From a virus, in IMG/VR virus record IMGVR_UViG_3300032286_000209, positions 1 through 56,048 of that record: a stretch of 56,048 bases of DNA; one strand, given 5' to 3'. The translations under genes and the position numbers were made by a program. This document shows positions 37,612 through 46,028 of the stretch, piece after piece. The notes under the pieces are model-generated. The model ran no database searches and was not told where the DNA came from. It was given only the letters and a program-made list of their open reading frames with translations. Position 1 is the first letter of the stretch, and the number at the start of each line of letters is the position of its first letter.

Positions 37612-37776
37612 ATGGCTACGAAACTTTCTAAGAAGCAAACTGCTAAAGTGGGTAAAGTGATGGGCGAGTTTAAGGGCAAGTCTTTGCATAGCGGCAAAGG
37701 TGGCCCTGTGGTGAAAAATCCAAAGCAAGCCATTGCCATTGCCCTATCTGAAGCTTCTAAGCTAAAGAAGAAGTAA
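37612..37776 (+). CDS. DUF6496-like small basic protein
   Basis: A 54-residue protein reading MATKLSKKQTAKVGKVMGEF, then KGKSLHSGKGGPVVKNPKQA and IAIALSEASKLKKK. This matches DUF6496 ('k.kkVMhEFksGkLhSGskkGPvVkn.kQAIAIALSEAgks'), a small family found in bacteria and phages and thought to be nucleic-acid linked, without proof. The small ORF is missed if a longer minimum length is used. A strong match supports it. Confidence 0.85.
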   Translation: MATKLSKKQTAKVGKVMGEFKGKSLHSGKGGPVVKNPKQAIAIALSEASKLKKK

Positions 37777-37779
37777 GCT

Positions 37780-38148
37780 ATGCCGTTAGAGATAGCAACT
37801 AAGTTTAAGACAGAGGGGCAGAGCATCACCGCTACAGCAGCGGGTGCTAGCGCCCAAGTTTTATACACTTGCCCTAATAATTATTCAGGCATTGTTAAGT
37901 TTTTAAACATCTCTGCTGGCACATCAGGCAATAAAAAAATATCTGTTCAGATTTATCACGATGAAACTGCTCAGTACGATTATTTATTGAATACTCATGA
38001 TATGACAGCACATTCTACTTTCAATGTGTTGAGTGGGAATACGTTCTCTCTACATCAAAGAGATAAGATTGTTGCTTTTACAGACACAGCAAATAATTTT
38101 GATATTGTTATATCGGTAGACGAATACTTTGACCCTGTAAGGAAATAA
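37780..38148 (+). CDS. Putative structural (beta-rich) protein
   Basis: A 122-residue protein starting MPLEIATKFKTEGQSITATA, then YTCPNNYSGIVKFLNISAGT and KKISVQIYHDETAQYDYLLN. The alternating hydrophobic pattern suggests a beta-sandwich, as in small phage head or tail proteins ('lytcP.nt.avvk.l.isN....aVtvtv....'). It is possibly a virion decoration or baseplate-like subunit. It starts 3 bases after the previous stop. Confidence 0.68.
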   Translation: MPLEIATKFKTEGQSITATAAGASAQVLYTCPNNYSGIVKFLNISAGTSGNKKISVQIYHDETAQYDYLLNTHDMTAHSTFNVLSGNTFSLHQRDKIVAFTDTANNFDIVISVDEYFDPVRK

Positions 38149-38149
38149 T

Positions 38150-38326
38150 ATGGCTACTAAGAAATGGATCCAAGAAGCAATTAAGAAACCCGGGGCTTTG
38201 CGGGAATCGCTTGGAGTTAAAGCAGGTAAGACTATTCCAACTAAGGCATTGGCTAAGGCAGCTAAAGCCCCCGGTAAATTGGGTCAACGTGCTAGACTTG
38301 CTGAGACACTGAAAAAGATGAAGTGA
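38150..38326 (+). CDS. Small basic phage protein (KKWIxxAIKKPGALR family)
   Basis: A 58-residue protein: MATKKWIQEAIKKPGALRES, LGVKAGKTIPTKALAKAAKA, PGKLGQRARLAETLKKMK. This is a well known short phage and plasmid family ('kW...Ai.kPGaLrk.lgv..G.kip..kl..a.....G..gkrArlA.tLkkm') of unknown function; its charge and AxxA helices suggest nucleic-acid binding. It is tightly coupled to its neighbours. Confidence 0.85.
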   Translation: MATKKWIQEAIKKPGALRESLGVKAGKTIPTKALAKAAKAPGKLGQRARLAETLKKMK

Positions 38327-38508
38327 TGGCTACCACAAAGAAAGGCGCTGTTGCTACTCCTTACACTAAGCCCACATTGAGAAAGAAGATATTGTCTCAG
38401 GTGAAGGCTGCTGCTGTTCAAGGCACTGCCGCTGGTCAATGGTCAGCTAGAAAAGCACAGCTTGTGGCTAAGAAATACAAAGCTGCTGGTGGCGACTACA
38501 AAACATGA
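38326..38508 (+). CDS. N-terminal half of a DUF5872-type protein (as a separate gene)
   Basis: A 60-residue protein, MATTKKGAVATPYTKPTLRK, then GTAAGQWSARKAQLVAKKYK and AAGGDYKT. The signature 'GqWSARKAQLvakkYKkxGGgYk' is the first part of DUF5872 proteins in other genomes, where it continues as one chain. Here the ATG overlaps the previous stop (TGATG) and the stop overlaps the next ATG (ATGA), so two separate but coupled genes encode the two parts. Confidence 0.78.
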   Translation: MATTKKGAVATPYTKPTLRKKILSQVKAAAVQGTAAGQWSARKAQLVAKKYKAAGGDYKT

Positions 38509-38738
38509 AAGCCTCTCAGAAATCTCTGAAGGATTGGACAGAGCAGAAGTGGCAGACTAAATCTGGTAAGCCTTCTTCTAAGACAGGGGAGCGCTACCTG
38601 CCAGCAGCAGTAATCAAAGCTCTGACACCTGCGGAATATGCTTCCACTACAAAGGCTAAGCGGGCAGGTAAAGCTAAAGGGAAACAATTTGTAGCACAGC
38701 CTAAGTCTGTTGCTGCTAAAACAGCGAGGTACAGATAA
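38505..38738 (+). CDS. DUF5872-like protein (C-terminal part)
   Basis: A 77-residue basic protein, MKASQKSLKDWTEQKWQTKS, then SSKTGERYLPAAVIKALTPA and KQFVAQPKSVAAKTARYR. The DUF5872 pattern ('SLkkWtkQkWrTksGk.S..tGeRYLP..ai..Ls..Eyaat...kr.g...GkQFv.QPk.ia.kt..yR') is complete. Its start overlaps the previous gene by four bases. It probably acts with the WSARKAQL protein. Confidence 0.85.
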   Translation: MKASQKSLKDWTEQKWQTKSGKPSSKTGERYLPAAVIKALTPAEYASTTKAKRAGKAKGKQFVAQPKSVAAKTARYR

Positions 38739-39109
38739 TGGCAAAAGAACTGAACGATAAGCAAAAGAAATTCCTAGAGGTGTTGTTTGAAGAGGCAGCA
38801 GGTAATCCTGTTGTTGCTAAGCGGCTGGCTGGATTCTCTGAAGGCTATTCCACCAAAGAACTAATCAACTCCTTGAAGGAAGAGATTGCTGAAGCCACCA
38901 CACTATATATTGCAATGAATGCTCCACGCGCTGCGTGTGCTATAATTAGTGGCATTGAAAGTCCTACGCAATTGGGCCTCAAAGAAAAACTTAGTGCTGC
39001 TAAAGATATGCTTGATAGAGCAGGTCATGTGAAGACAGACAAGGTGCAGGTTGAGGCAATGAATGGTGTGATGATTTTGCCAGCGAAGGACAGATCCGAG
39101 GAAGACTAA
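38738..39109 (+). CDS. terS: Terminase small subunit
   Basis: A 123-residue protein starting MAKELNDKQKKFLEVLFEEA, then NPVVAKRLAGFSEGYSTKEL, TLYIAMNAPRAACAIISGIE and AAKDMLDRAGHVKTDKVQVE. The N-terminal 'LNDKQKKFLExLFxEAxGNPxxAxxLAGYS' helix-turn-helix and C-terminal oligomerisation helices fit the phage terminase small subunit. It would recognise the packaging site on the phage DNA. It lies just before the large subunit. Confidence 0.82.
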   Translation: MAKELNDKQKKFLEVLFEEAAGNPVVAKRLAGFSEGYSTKELINSLKEEIAEATTLYIAMNAPRAACAIISGIESPTQLGLKEKLSAAKDMLDRAGHVKTDKVQVEAMNGVMILPAKDRSEED

Positions 39110-39555
39110 TGAGTGAACGCACCGCTGGCAAGTGGATATTGCCACAGCCAGAGGGAGGTAAAGAATATGTTTCAGTACCCCAGCTTTCTAGAACGGTTCC
39201 ATTTGGTTATAAGAAGGATGAAGAAAATCAGGGGTGGCTTCTCCCCATCCCAAAAGAGCTAGACGCTCTTGAGCAAGCGAAGAAATACCTAAAGCAATAC
39301 TCGTATAGGCAGGTTGCTGATTGGTTAACGGAAGCATCTGGTAGACAAATTTCTCACGCAGGACTTAAGAGTAGAATAGAACATGAGCAGTCGAACAGGA
39401 GAAAATCTTCAACTTACCGCCTCCTTGCCCAGCGGTACGAAGAAGCCCTTAGGAAGGCCGAAGAGTACGAAAAGAGGATCGGCTCAGAAGGAAGCTACTT
39501 CAAGTCCGACCACTACAGAGACATCTCCTCCAGCTTCAGAAGTGGTGATATCTAG
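39109..39555 (+). CDS. Terminase-associated protein with a helix-turn-helix
   Basis: A 148-residue protein that starts on the small-subunit stop. KYLKQYSYRQVADWLTEASG and RQISHAGLKSRIEHEQ (about 63-98) form a likely DNA-binding helix-turn-helix. The last 50 residues are a coiled-coil helix (LAQRYEEALRKAEEYEKRIG) that shares its DNA with the start of the large terminase. It may help in packaging-site recognition; this is inferred. Confidence 0.7.
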   Translation: MSERTAGKWILPQPEGGKEYVSVPQLSRTVPFGYKKDEENQGWLLPIPKELDALEQAKKYLKQYSYRQVADWLTEASGRQISHAGLKSRIEHEQSNRRKSSTYRLLAQRYEEALRKAEEYEKRIGSEGSYFKSDHYRDISSSFRSGDI

Positions 39556-40969
39556 CGCTGTACAGGCTCCTGCACAGAACATCATCTTTAAGCCCAACGC
39601 AGGGCCACAAACATATTTCCTATCTGCCTCAGAGCGTGAGGTGTTGTACGGCGGTGCTGCTGGTGGCGGCAAAAGCTACGCCATGCTAGCAGATCCGCTA
39701 CGCTATCTAGGCCATCCTCAATTCTCTGGCCTGTTGTTACGCCACACAACAGAGGAACTCCGAGAACTTATCTGGAAAAGCCAAGAAATTTATCCCAAAA
39801 TTTATCCCAACATTAAGTGGAGTGAGCGGAAGATGCAGTGGGTTGCCCCATCTGGCGCTAGATTGTGGATGTCATACCTAGATAGAGATGAAGATGTGCT
39901 TCGTTATCAGGGATTGGCATTTAGCTGGATTGGTTTTGATGAGCTAACCCAGTGGCATACCCCGTTTGCGTGGAACTACATGAGGTCACGGCTGCGTACT
40001 CCTGCTGCTGACCTGCCAATTTACATGAGAGCCACCACAAATCCGGGTGGGCCGGGTCATGCTTGGGTGAAGAAGATGTTTATTGACCCAGCACCGGCAG
40101 GAAAAGCGTTCTGGGCCACCGACATTGACACTGCCACCACCCTATCCTACCCCAAAGGACACTCCAAAGAGGGACAACCGCTGTTCAAACGCAGGTTTAT
40201 ACCCGCAATGCTCACCGATAACCCCTATTTGGCTGAGACAGGCGACTACGAAACCATGTTGTTGTCCCTTCCAGAGCATCAACGCAAGCAATTACTGGAA
40301 GGAAACTGGGATATTGCAGAGGGAGCAGCGTTTCCTGAGTTTAATAGGGCCATACATGTGGTAGAACCCTTTGATATTCCACATAACTGGGTTAAATTTA
40401 GGGCTTGTGATTATGGATATGGTAGTTATAGCGCTGTTGTATGGTTTGCTGTCACCCCAAGTGAGCAATTGGTCATCTATCGTGAGCTTTATGTATCAAA
40501 GGTGTTGGCAAAAGACTTAGCTAGGATGGTGATACAGGCAGAAGAGAACGATGGCACTATGAGATACGGGGTGCTAGACAGTAGCTGCTGGCATAAGCGT
40601 GGTGATACAGGGCCATCACTGGCAGAACAGATGATTATGGAGGGATGTCGCTGGCGACCCTCCGATAGAAGCGCAGGAAGCAGGGTTTCGGGGAAGAATG
40701 AGCTACATAGAAGGCTACAGCTTGATCCGTTTACAGATATGCCAAGAATGGTTATAACTAGTAACTGCGTGAACACTATAGCTCAGCTTCCTATTATCCC
40801 TTTGGATAAAAGAAATCCAGAGGACATTGACACTAAAGCGGAAGACCATCTTTATGATGCAATTCGCTATGGAATTATGAGTCGCCCCCGCAGTAGCTTG
40901 TTTGATTATGACCCAGCTAATCCCAAGCAGTACGGGATGAAGGTGGCAGACCCAGTTTTTGGTTATTGA
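39383..40969 (+). CDS. terL: Terminase large subunit
   Basis: A 528-residue packaging ATPase-nuclease. Walker A is GGAAGGGKSYA (about 90-100), Walker B is WIGFDELTQW (about 185-194), followed by TTNPGGPGHAWVKKMF. Nuclease Asp residues lie in FRACDYGYGSYSAVVW, GVLDSSCWHK and AEDHLYDAIRYG, as in the RNase H-like terminase domain. The ORF starts at ATG 39383 with 172 bases shared with the upstream gene; its first 60 residues are low-complexity Ser/Thr/Pro. A later GTG near 39542 is an alternative start, and the conserved part begins about residue 65. Confidence 0.93.
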   Translation: MSSRTGENLQLTASLPSGTKKPLGRPKSTKRGSAQKEATSSPTTTETSPPASEVVISSAVQAPAQNIIFKPNAGPQTYFLSASEREVLYGGAAGGGKSYAMLADPLRYLGHPQFSGLLLRHTTEELRELIWKSQEIYPKIYPNIKWSERKMQWVAPSGARLWMSYLDRDEDVLRYQGLAFSWIGFDELTQWHTPFAWNYMRSRLRTPAADLPIYMRATTNPGGPGHAWVKKMFIDPAPAGKAFWATDIDTATTLSYPKGHSKEGQPLFKRRFIPAMLTDNPYLAETGDYETMLLSLPEHQRKQLLEGNWDIAEGAAFPEFNRAIHVVEPFDIPHNWVKFRACDYGYGSYSAVVWFAVTPSEQLVIYRELYVSKVLAKDLARMVIQAEENDGTMRYGVLDSSCWHKRGDTGPSLAEQMIMEGCRWRPSDRSAGSRVSGKNELHRRLQLDPFTDMPRMVITSNCVNTIAQLPIIPLDKRNPEDIDTKAEDHLYDAIRYGIMSRPRSSLFDYDPANPKQYGMKVADPVFGY

Positions 40970-40982
40970 ATTAAGGAATAAT

Positions 40983-43085
40983 ATGGTAGAGAAGCAACAA
41001 TCGCTAGGAGATAAAAGCTTAGCCCTTAACGATGTTAAGTCAACAGAGGATGTTGATGTTGAGGGCAGTGGCATTATTGCCTATGTGGAAGAACGCTTCA
41101 CTCGCTCTGAAACAAGCCGAAAACAAGACGAAGCTAGATGGCTTCGTGCCTATCGCAACTATCGTGGCATCTATGGCACTGATGTTCAATTCACTGAACA
41201 TGAGAAATCGCGTGTCTTCATCAAAGTTACGAAGACAAAGACGCTGGCTGCTTACGGACAAATCATTGAAGTATTATTCTCCAACAATAAGTTTCCTCTC
41301 AGCGTAGACCCCACTGTCTTGCCTGACGGTGTTGTAGAGAATGTCCACTTCGATCCAAGCGATAAGACACCTCCATCAGAGAAGAAGCAAACAGAGATTC
41401 CTTTTGGTGAAGAAGGCGGCAAATCTATCTCCAGCGGATTCACTCTAGACAATCTAGAGGAAATGCTTGGGGCAATGAAGGATGAGCTTAAAGACATCCC
41501 CAACTTAAAAGAAGGGCCGGGAGTTACGCCCACCTCTGTCACATTTAGTCCTGCTATGGTGGCAGCTAAGAAGATGGAGAAGAAAATCCATGATCAGCTA
41601 GATGAGACAGGAGCTTCTAAGCATCTGCGCTCTACAGCTTTTGAGATGGCATTGTTTGGCACTGGCGTTATGAAAGGCCCGTTTGCCGTAAACAAAGAAT
41701 ATCCTAGCTGGGACGCTGACGGTAAATACAAGCCAACAATTAAGACAGTGCCCGAAGCTTCTCATGTTTCCATCTGGAACTTCTATTGGGATCCTGATGC
41801 TAACAACACTGGTGATTGCCAATACACCATTGAGAGACACAAGATGTCTCGCACCCAACTGAGGGCTTTGAAGAAGCGTCCCCACTTCCGCGCCAATGTC
41901 ATTGACCAAATCATTGAAGAAGGCGAAGGCTATGTAAAGAAATATTGGGAAGACGATCTCAAAGACTATGCTCCTACATTTGGAGTTGAGCGCTTTGAAG
42001 TGCTGGAATACTGGGGCAATGTAGACATTGCTTTGTTGGAAGAGAACGAAGTGGATATTCCTGAGGACATGAAAGACTCTGGAGAATTACAGGCCAACAT
42101 CTGGTATTGCAACGGCAAAATCTTGAGGCTTGTTCTCAACCCATTCAAGCCCTCGCGCATTCCCTATTACGCTGTTCCCTACGAACTCAATCCCTACTCC
42201 CTTGCTGGTGTCGGCATTGGTGAGAACATGGATGATACACAGACATTGATGAATGGCTTCATGCGTATGGCTGTTGATAACGCTGTGTTGTCTGGTAATT
42301 TGATATTTGAAATTGATGAAACCAACCTTGTCCCCGGTCAAGACTTGTCTGTCTATCCCGGCAAGGTGTTCCGCAGACAAGGGGGCGCTCCGGGGCAGTC
42401 GCTGTTTGGAACTAAGTTTCCGAATGTGTCCAATGAGAACCTGCAATTGTTTGATAAGGCTAGACAGCTAGCAGATGAGTCTACAGGACTTGCGTCTTTC
42501 TCGCATGGTCAAACAGGAGTACAGGGCGTAGGACGCACTGCCAGTGGCATCAGCATGTTGATGAATGCCGCCAGCGGTAATATCAAAACGGTTATTAAGA
42601 ATGTTGATGACTACCTGCTTGCTCCATTAGGAGAAGCATTCTTCAACTTCAACATGCAGTTTGATTACGATCCAGCAATCAAAGGCGACTTGGAAGTTTC
42701 TGCCAAAGGTACAGAGAGCTTGATGGCTAACGAAGTTAGAAGTCAGCGCTTGATGCAATTCTTGCAGATTGCTAGCCAGCCTTCTCTTGCTCCGTTTGCT
42801 AAGTTCCCCTACATCATCCGTGAGATTGCTAAGAGCATGGACTTGGATCCAGAGAAGGTAACTAACAACATGGATGAGGCTTTGAAGCAAGCGTTCCTAA
42901 TTCAGCAGAATGCTCCCCCAGCACCTCCCGGCCTTCCTCCCGGTGCTGCCCCTCAAGGCGCTCCTCCACAGGGCGTAGCTGGCCCTCCAAGCGTTGCAGA
43001 CATGAGCGGCGGTGGTGGTGGCAACATTGGTATTGGTGCGGCCCCAGCCCCCGGAGAACAAGGATTTAGTGGCAATGCAGGATAA
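40983..43085 (+). CDS. Portal protein
   Basis: A 700-residue portal (head-tail connector). The start at ATG 40983 follows TTAAGGAATAAT. Visible: DEARWLRAYRNYRGIYGTDV, FIKVTKTKTLAAYGQIIEVL, VSIWNFYWDPDANNTGDCQY, PYYAVPYELNPYSLAGVGIG, then ENMDDTQTLMNGFMRMAVDN. The pattern 'FxxxkT..Av.qi.d.LFp....f.v.pTp' and 'GiGvpell.D.Q...N...R...DN' is that of podovirus portals. The C-terminus is Pro/Gly-rich (APPAPPGLPPGAAPQGAPPQ). It forms the dodecameric channel for DNA entry. Confidence 0.9.
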   Translation: MVEKQQSLGDKSLALNDVKSTEDVDVEGSGIIAYVEERFTRSETSRKQDEARWLRAYRNYRGIYGTDVQFTEHEKSRVFIKVTKTKTLAAYGQIIEVLFSNNKFPLSVDPTVLPDGVVENVHFDPSDKTPPSEKKQTEIPFGEEGGKSISSGFTLDNLEEMLGAMKDELKDIPNLKEGPGVTPTSVTFSPAMVAAKKMEKKIHDQLDETGASKHLRSTAFEMALFGTGVMKGPFAVNKEYPSWDADGKYKPTIKTVPEASHVSIWNFYWDPDANNTGDCQYTIERHKMSRTQLRALKKRPHFRANVIDQIIEEGEGYVKKYWEDDLKDYAPTFGVERFEVLEYWGNVDIALLEENEVDIPEDMKDSGELQANIWYCNGKILRLVLNPFKPSRIPYYAVPYELNPYSLAGVGIGENMDDTQTLMNGFMRMAVDNAVLSGNLIFEIDETNLVPGQDLSVYPGKVFRRQGGAPGQSLFGTKFPNVSNENLQLFDKARQLADESTGLASFSHGQTGVQGVGRTASGISMLMNAASGNIKTVIKNVDDYLLAPLGEAFFNFNMQFDYDPAIKGDLEVSAKGTESLMANEVRSQRLMQFLQIASQPSLAPFAKFPYIIREIAKSMDLDPEKVTNNMDEALKQAFLIQQNAPPAPPGLPPGAAPQGAPPQGVAGPPSVADMSGGGGGNIGIGAAPAPGEQGFSGNAG

Positions 43086-43290
43086 GACTTATCTCTCTAA
43101 GCTGAAAGCTCTGGTTTCTAACAACAACCAGTGGAATGGCTTTTGTGAAATGCTTCAATTCAATATTGAGCAGCAACAGCGCAAGCTGGAACAGGCATCA
43201 GACCCACGCGAAATCTATCAAGCTCAAGGAGCTATAACTGCGCTTCGTCAATTGAAATATCTCAAGGAAGAAATAAATGCGAACAAATAA
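43075..43290 (+). CDS. Small conserved structural-region protein
   Basis: A 71-residue protein starting MQDKTYLSKLKALVSNNNQW, then NGFCEMLQFNIEQQQRKLEQ and AITALRQLKYLKEEINANK. It is all-helical and resembles small phage proteins ('W..F..yL...i...h..le.a.....iyr.QGai..l..L..l...i'). The start at 43075 overlaps the end of the portal gene. Possibly a portal- or head-associated chaperone; not established. Confidence 0.75.
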   Translation: MQDKTYLSKLKALVSNNNQWNGFCEMLQFNIEQQQRKLEQASDPREIYQAQGAITALRQLKYLKEEINANK

Positions 43291-45025
43291 TTTACTAGCA
43301 ACCGGCGGCATGATGCAAGAGGGTGGCACTACAGATCCTGTCAGTGGTAATGATGTTCCTATTGGCTCATTGAAAGAAGAAGTTAGGGATGATGTTCCTG
43401 CCCAGCTTAGCCCCGGAGAGTTTGTTTTCCCTGCTGATGTAACTCGCTACATCGGTTTGGATAAGCTTATGCAGATCCGTGAAGCAGCTAAAGAAGGCTT
43501 GAAAGAAATGGAGAGCAAAGGGCAAATGGGCAATTCTGAGGAAGTTGAAGGTGACGCTGTTGATGAAGATAAGTTCTCCACCAACATTGATGAAATTATT
43601 GCTGACCTAGATGGTGATGGCAATAGTGAGCCTAAGAAGTTTGCTGAGGGCGGCTCAGTGAATACATCCGACTACAGCGCTGCTCCCATCAAAGGTTTTA
43701 AGATGGTGCAATATGAGGACGTAGAAACAAAGACAGTTAAGTATATTCCGTTTGTTAATGGCAAAGCTTTGCTCCCCATTCCAAAAGGATACACAGAAAA
43801 GAAAGTGGTTGCTCCGGTTGAGCCAGTAGCGCCTGTTGTGCCTGTCGAGGATCAAGCTGCGCTTGCTAGAGCAGGAGGTGGTGGCGGTGGTGGTCGTGGA
43901 GGTAAATCAGAAATAGAAGGTGGTGGTGTTGCTGGTGAATCCAATGATGCAGGAATAGAAGGCTTTGGTGATATTCAAGGTGGAACAAACCCCAATATAG
44001 GAAGAGTGGCTGGTTTTGTTGCGGGCCTTGCTAATCCCATTTTTGGTCTTGTTGTAAGCGCAGCGTCAGCATATTCTATCAAAGAGAATAATAAAAAAAT
44101 GGCGTCTGCTAATGCACAAGCTATAGATGCCTCTGCCTTAGCTGCTGCGGGCTTTGAAGCAAGATCCATAAAAGCAGCTCAAGAAGCCGCAGCAAAAGCT
44201 ACACTAGAAGGTAAGAGTGCTAAAGACATTGCTGTAGCTGCTGCTAACGCTGCTTCTGAATCTGCTGGGACTGCCCTTAGTAAAAGTATTGATGGCAACT
44301 ATGGGGCAAAAACATCACTTGATGCCCTCCTTGGTATTGTCAATGGATTTAATACAGCCAATAAAGACGTAATGGCAATGCCAAAAGAATTGGCAGATAA
44401 AGTTGAACCAAGAGCTTGGAGCAATGTTGTTAAAGCAATGGAAGATGGACTAACTCCTGAACAGGCCGCTACGCTTTCAATGACGGGAGTAGAGGGAAGT
44501 ATTCCAGCAGGTGAGTACAACAATGTTATTGGGCTTGTGAAAGAGGGATATTCTGTAAGAGAAGCTATAGATACCGTGACAATGAGAGGTATTACAGAAA
44601 CAGACCAAGAAGCTAGAGATGCTGAAGCAGCAGATAGAGAAGCGGCAAATCAAAGAGCTTTGGAAGCAGATAGAGCAGAAGCAGATAGAACAGAAGCAGC
44701 CGACAAAGCAGCTAGAGATCAGGAAAGAGCAGATAGAGAAGCTAGCGATAGAGAGGCAGCAGCTAGAGAAGCAACCAATCAAGCATCTCTGAATGCAGCT
44801 AGAGAAGCAGCCGATAGAGCAGAAGCACAGCAAGCGGCAGCAGATAGAGCAGCACAAGCAGATAGAGAAGCAGCAGATAGAGTAGCACAACAAGCAGCAC
44901 AAGCAGATGCTGATCGAGCGGTTGTTAGGGAATCTAGTAGTGGTCGTGGCGGTAACGAAGCTCCCGGAACTGGCAGCTACGGTGACGCAAAAGGCGATCT
45001 CCGTGGCGGCGGCTTTAACGATTAA
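43277..45025 (+). CDS. Virion-associated protein with GEFVFPADVxRYxG domain and coiled-coil tail
   Basis: A 582-residue protein. Its N-terminus has GGMMQEGGTTDPVSGNDVPI and LSPGEFVFPADVTRYIGLDK, a small module seen widely in phage virion proteins ('DPVSGNeVPpGs...EVRDDIPAqLSeGEFVlPADVvRYhGle'). KKFAEGGSVNT is a further A-E-GG motif. A Gly-rich stretch (AGGGGGGGRGGK), a hydrophobic section (about 245-275, VAGFVAGLANPIFGLVVSAA) and a long Ala/Glu/Asp/Arg repeat (about 455-545) follow. It is probably a structural or ejection component. Confidence 0.72.
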   Translation: MRTNNLLATGGMMQEGGTTDPVSGNDVPIGSLKEEVRDDVPAQLSPGEFVFPADVTRYIGLDKLMQIREAAKEGLKEMESKGQMGNSEEVEGDAVDEDKFSTNIDEIIADLDGDGNSEPKKFAEGGSVNTSDYSAAPIKGFKMVQYEDVETKTVKYIPFVNGKALLPIPKGYTEKKVVAPVEPVAPVVPVEDQAALARAGGGGGGGRGGKSEIEGGGVAGESNDAGIEGFGDIQGGTNPNIGRVAGFVAGLANPIFGLVVSAASAYSIKENNKKMASANAQAIDASALAAAGFEARSIKAAQEAAAKATLEGKSAKDIAVAAANAASESAGTALSKSIDGNYGAKTSLDALLGIVNGFNTANKDVMAMPKELADKVEPRAWSNVVKAMEDGLTPEQAATLSMTGVEGSIPAGEYNNVIGLVKEGYSVREAIDTVTMRGITETDQEARDAEAADREAANQRALEADRAEADRTEAADKAARDQERADREASDREAAAREATNQASLNAAREAADRAEAQQAAADRAAQADREAADRVAQQAAQADADRAVVRESSSGRGGNEAPGTGSYGDAKGDLRGGGFND

Positions 45026-45167
45026 TATCTCTCAATACAACAGTATATAATATCCATATCTAAACCAGTGGTGGGCTGGTAGATATTCAATAATAACCCA
45101 CCATCATTGGCTAACCTGACTCCCCGATTTATTCGGCTACAGACAAGCCCCAACTTAAAGGTAGTTT

Positions 45168-46025
45168 ATGACAGAAGCAGTATTGGAAAAACAAGAACAG
45201 AAAGTAGCGTTTGCTAGCCGCAACGCTAATCAGGAAAAGATTACTCAAGAGGAAGAAGAGCTTAAGAATCTCATCGATCTGAACAAAGAGGGAAAACCTG
45301 CACCCACTAGTTCAGAAGATGACAGTAACCTCAGCGCAGAAGAGAAGACATTCAAGAAGCGCTATGGCGATCTGAGAAGCCATTCTCAGAAGCAGCAGGT
45401 TCAGCTTCAGAAAGAGATTGATGACCTTCGCTCACAGCTTCAAAAAAGCACCACTAGTCAGATTAAGCTTCCCACCAGCGAAGAAGACTTGGCTGCTTGG
45501 GCAAACGAATATCCTGAAGTTGCCCGTATTGTGGAAACAATTGCCATTAAGAAAGCTAAGGAGCAAGCAGCAGAACTGGCTGACCGCTTCAAAGCTTTGG
45601 ATGAAAGAGAGCAGCAAACTGCTAGAGACAAGGCTGAGGCTGAACTTCTGCGTATCCACCCCGACTTTGAGGCCATTAAAGAAAGTGATGAATTCCATAC
45701 TTGGGTAGAAGAGCAACCCATTTGGATTCAGAATGCTCTGTATGAGAATGACTCAGACGCTAAATCAGCGGCCCGCGCCATTGATTTGTACAAGGCAGAC
45801 AAGGGAATTGGCAAGGCTAAGAAGTCTGATAACAGAGGAGCAGCCGAAAGTGTATCCACTAGAAGCAGCAGATCTGCTCCGTCCAATATGGATTCTGAAG
45901 GCGTAATTTATGAATCACAGGTGAATGCTATGACCTCTCATCAGTATGAAGCCAATCAAGAAGCCATCTCCAAAGCTATCAAGTCTGGGAAATTTGTATA
46001 CGACTTGAGTGGTAATGCACGGTAG
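45168..46025 (+). CDS. Capsid scaffolding protein (putative)
   Basis: A 285-residue acidic and highly charged helical protein located directly before the capsid gene region. EEKTFKKRYGDLRSHSQKQQ followed by LQKEIDDLRSQLQ is a coiled coil, and DLAAWANEYPEVARIVETIA and EFHTWVEEQPIWIQNALYEN occur later. The pattern is that of podovirus scaffolding proteins ('FKKRYgDlR.h.qk...E...L..qL'). It would guide assembly of the procapsid. The ATG lies behind AAAGGTAGTTT. Confidence 0.8.
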   Translation: MTEAVLEKQEQKVAFASRNANQEKITQEEEELKNLIDLNKEGKPAPTSSEDDSNLSAEEKTFKKRYGDLRSHSQKQQVQLQKEIDDLRSQLQKSTTSQIKLPTSEEDLAAWANEYPEVARIVETIAIKKAKEQAAELADRFKALDEREQQTARDKAEAELLRIHPDFEAIKESDEFHTWVEEQPIWIQNALYENDSDAKSAARAIDLYKADKGIGKAKKSDNRGAAESVSTRSSRSAPSNMDSEGVIYESQVNAMTSHQYEANQEAISKAIKSGKFVYDLSGNAR

Positions 46026-46028
46026 GTG

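Noticed and set aside
45026-45167. Promoter from the TATAAT word at about 45,050
   Set aside because: No acceptable -35 lies at 16-18 bases, and no TG extension is present. A GGTGGG/CCCACC hairpin follows, without a T run.
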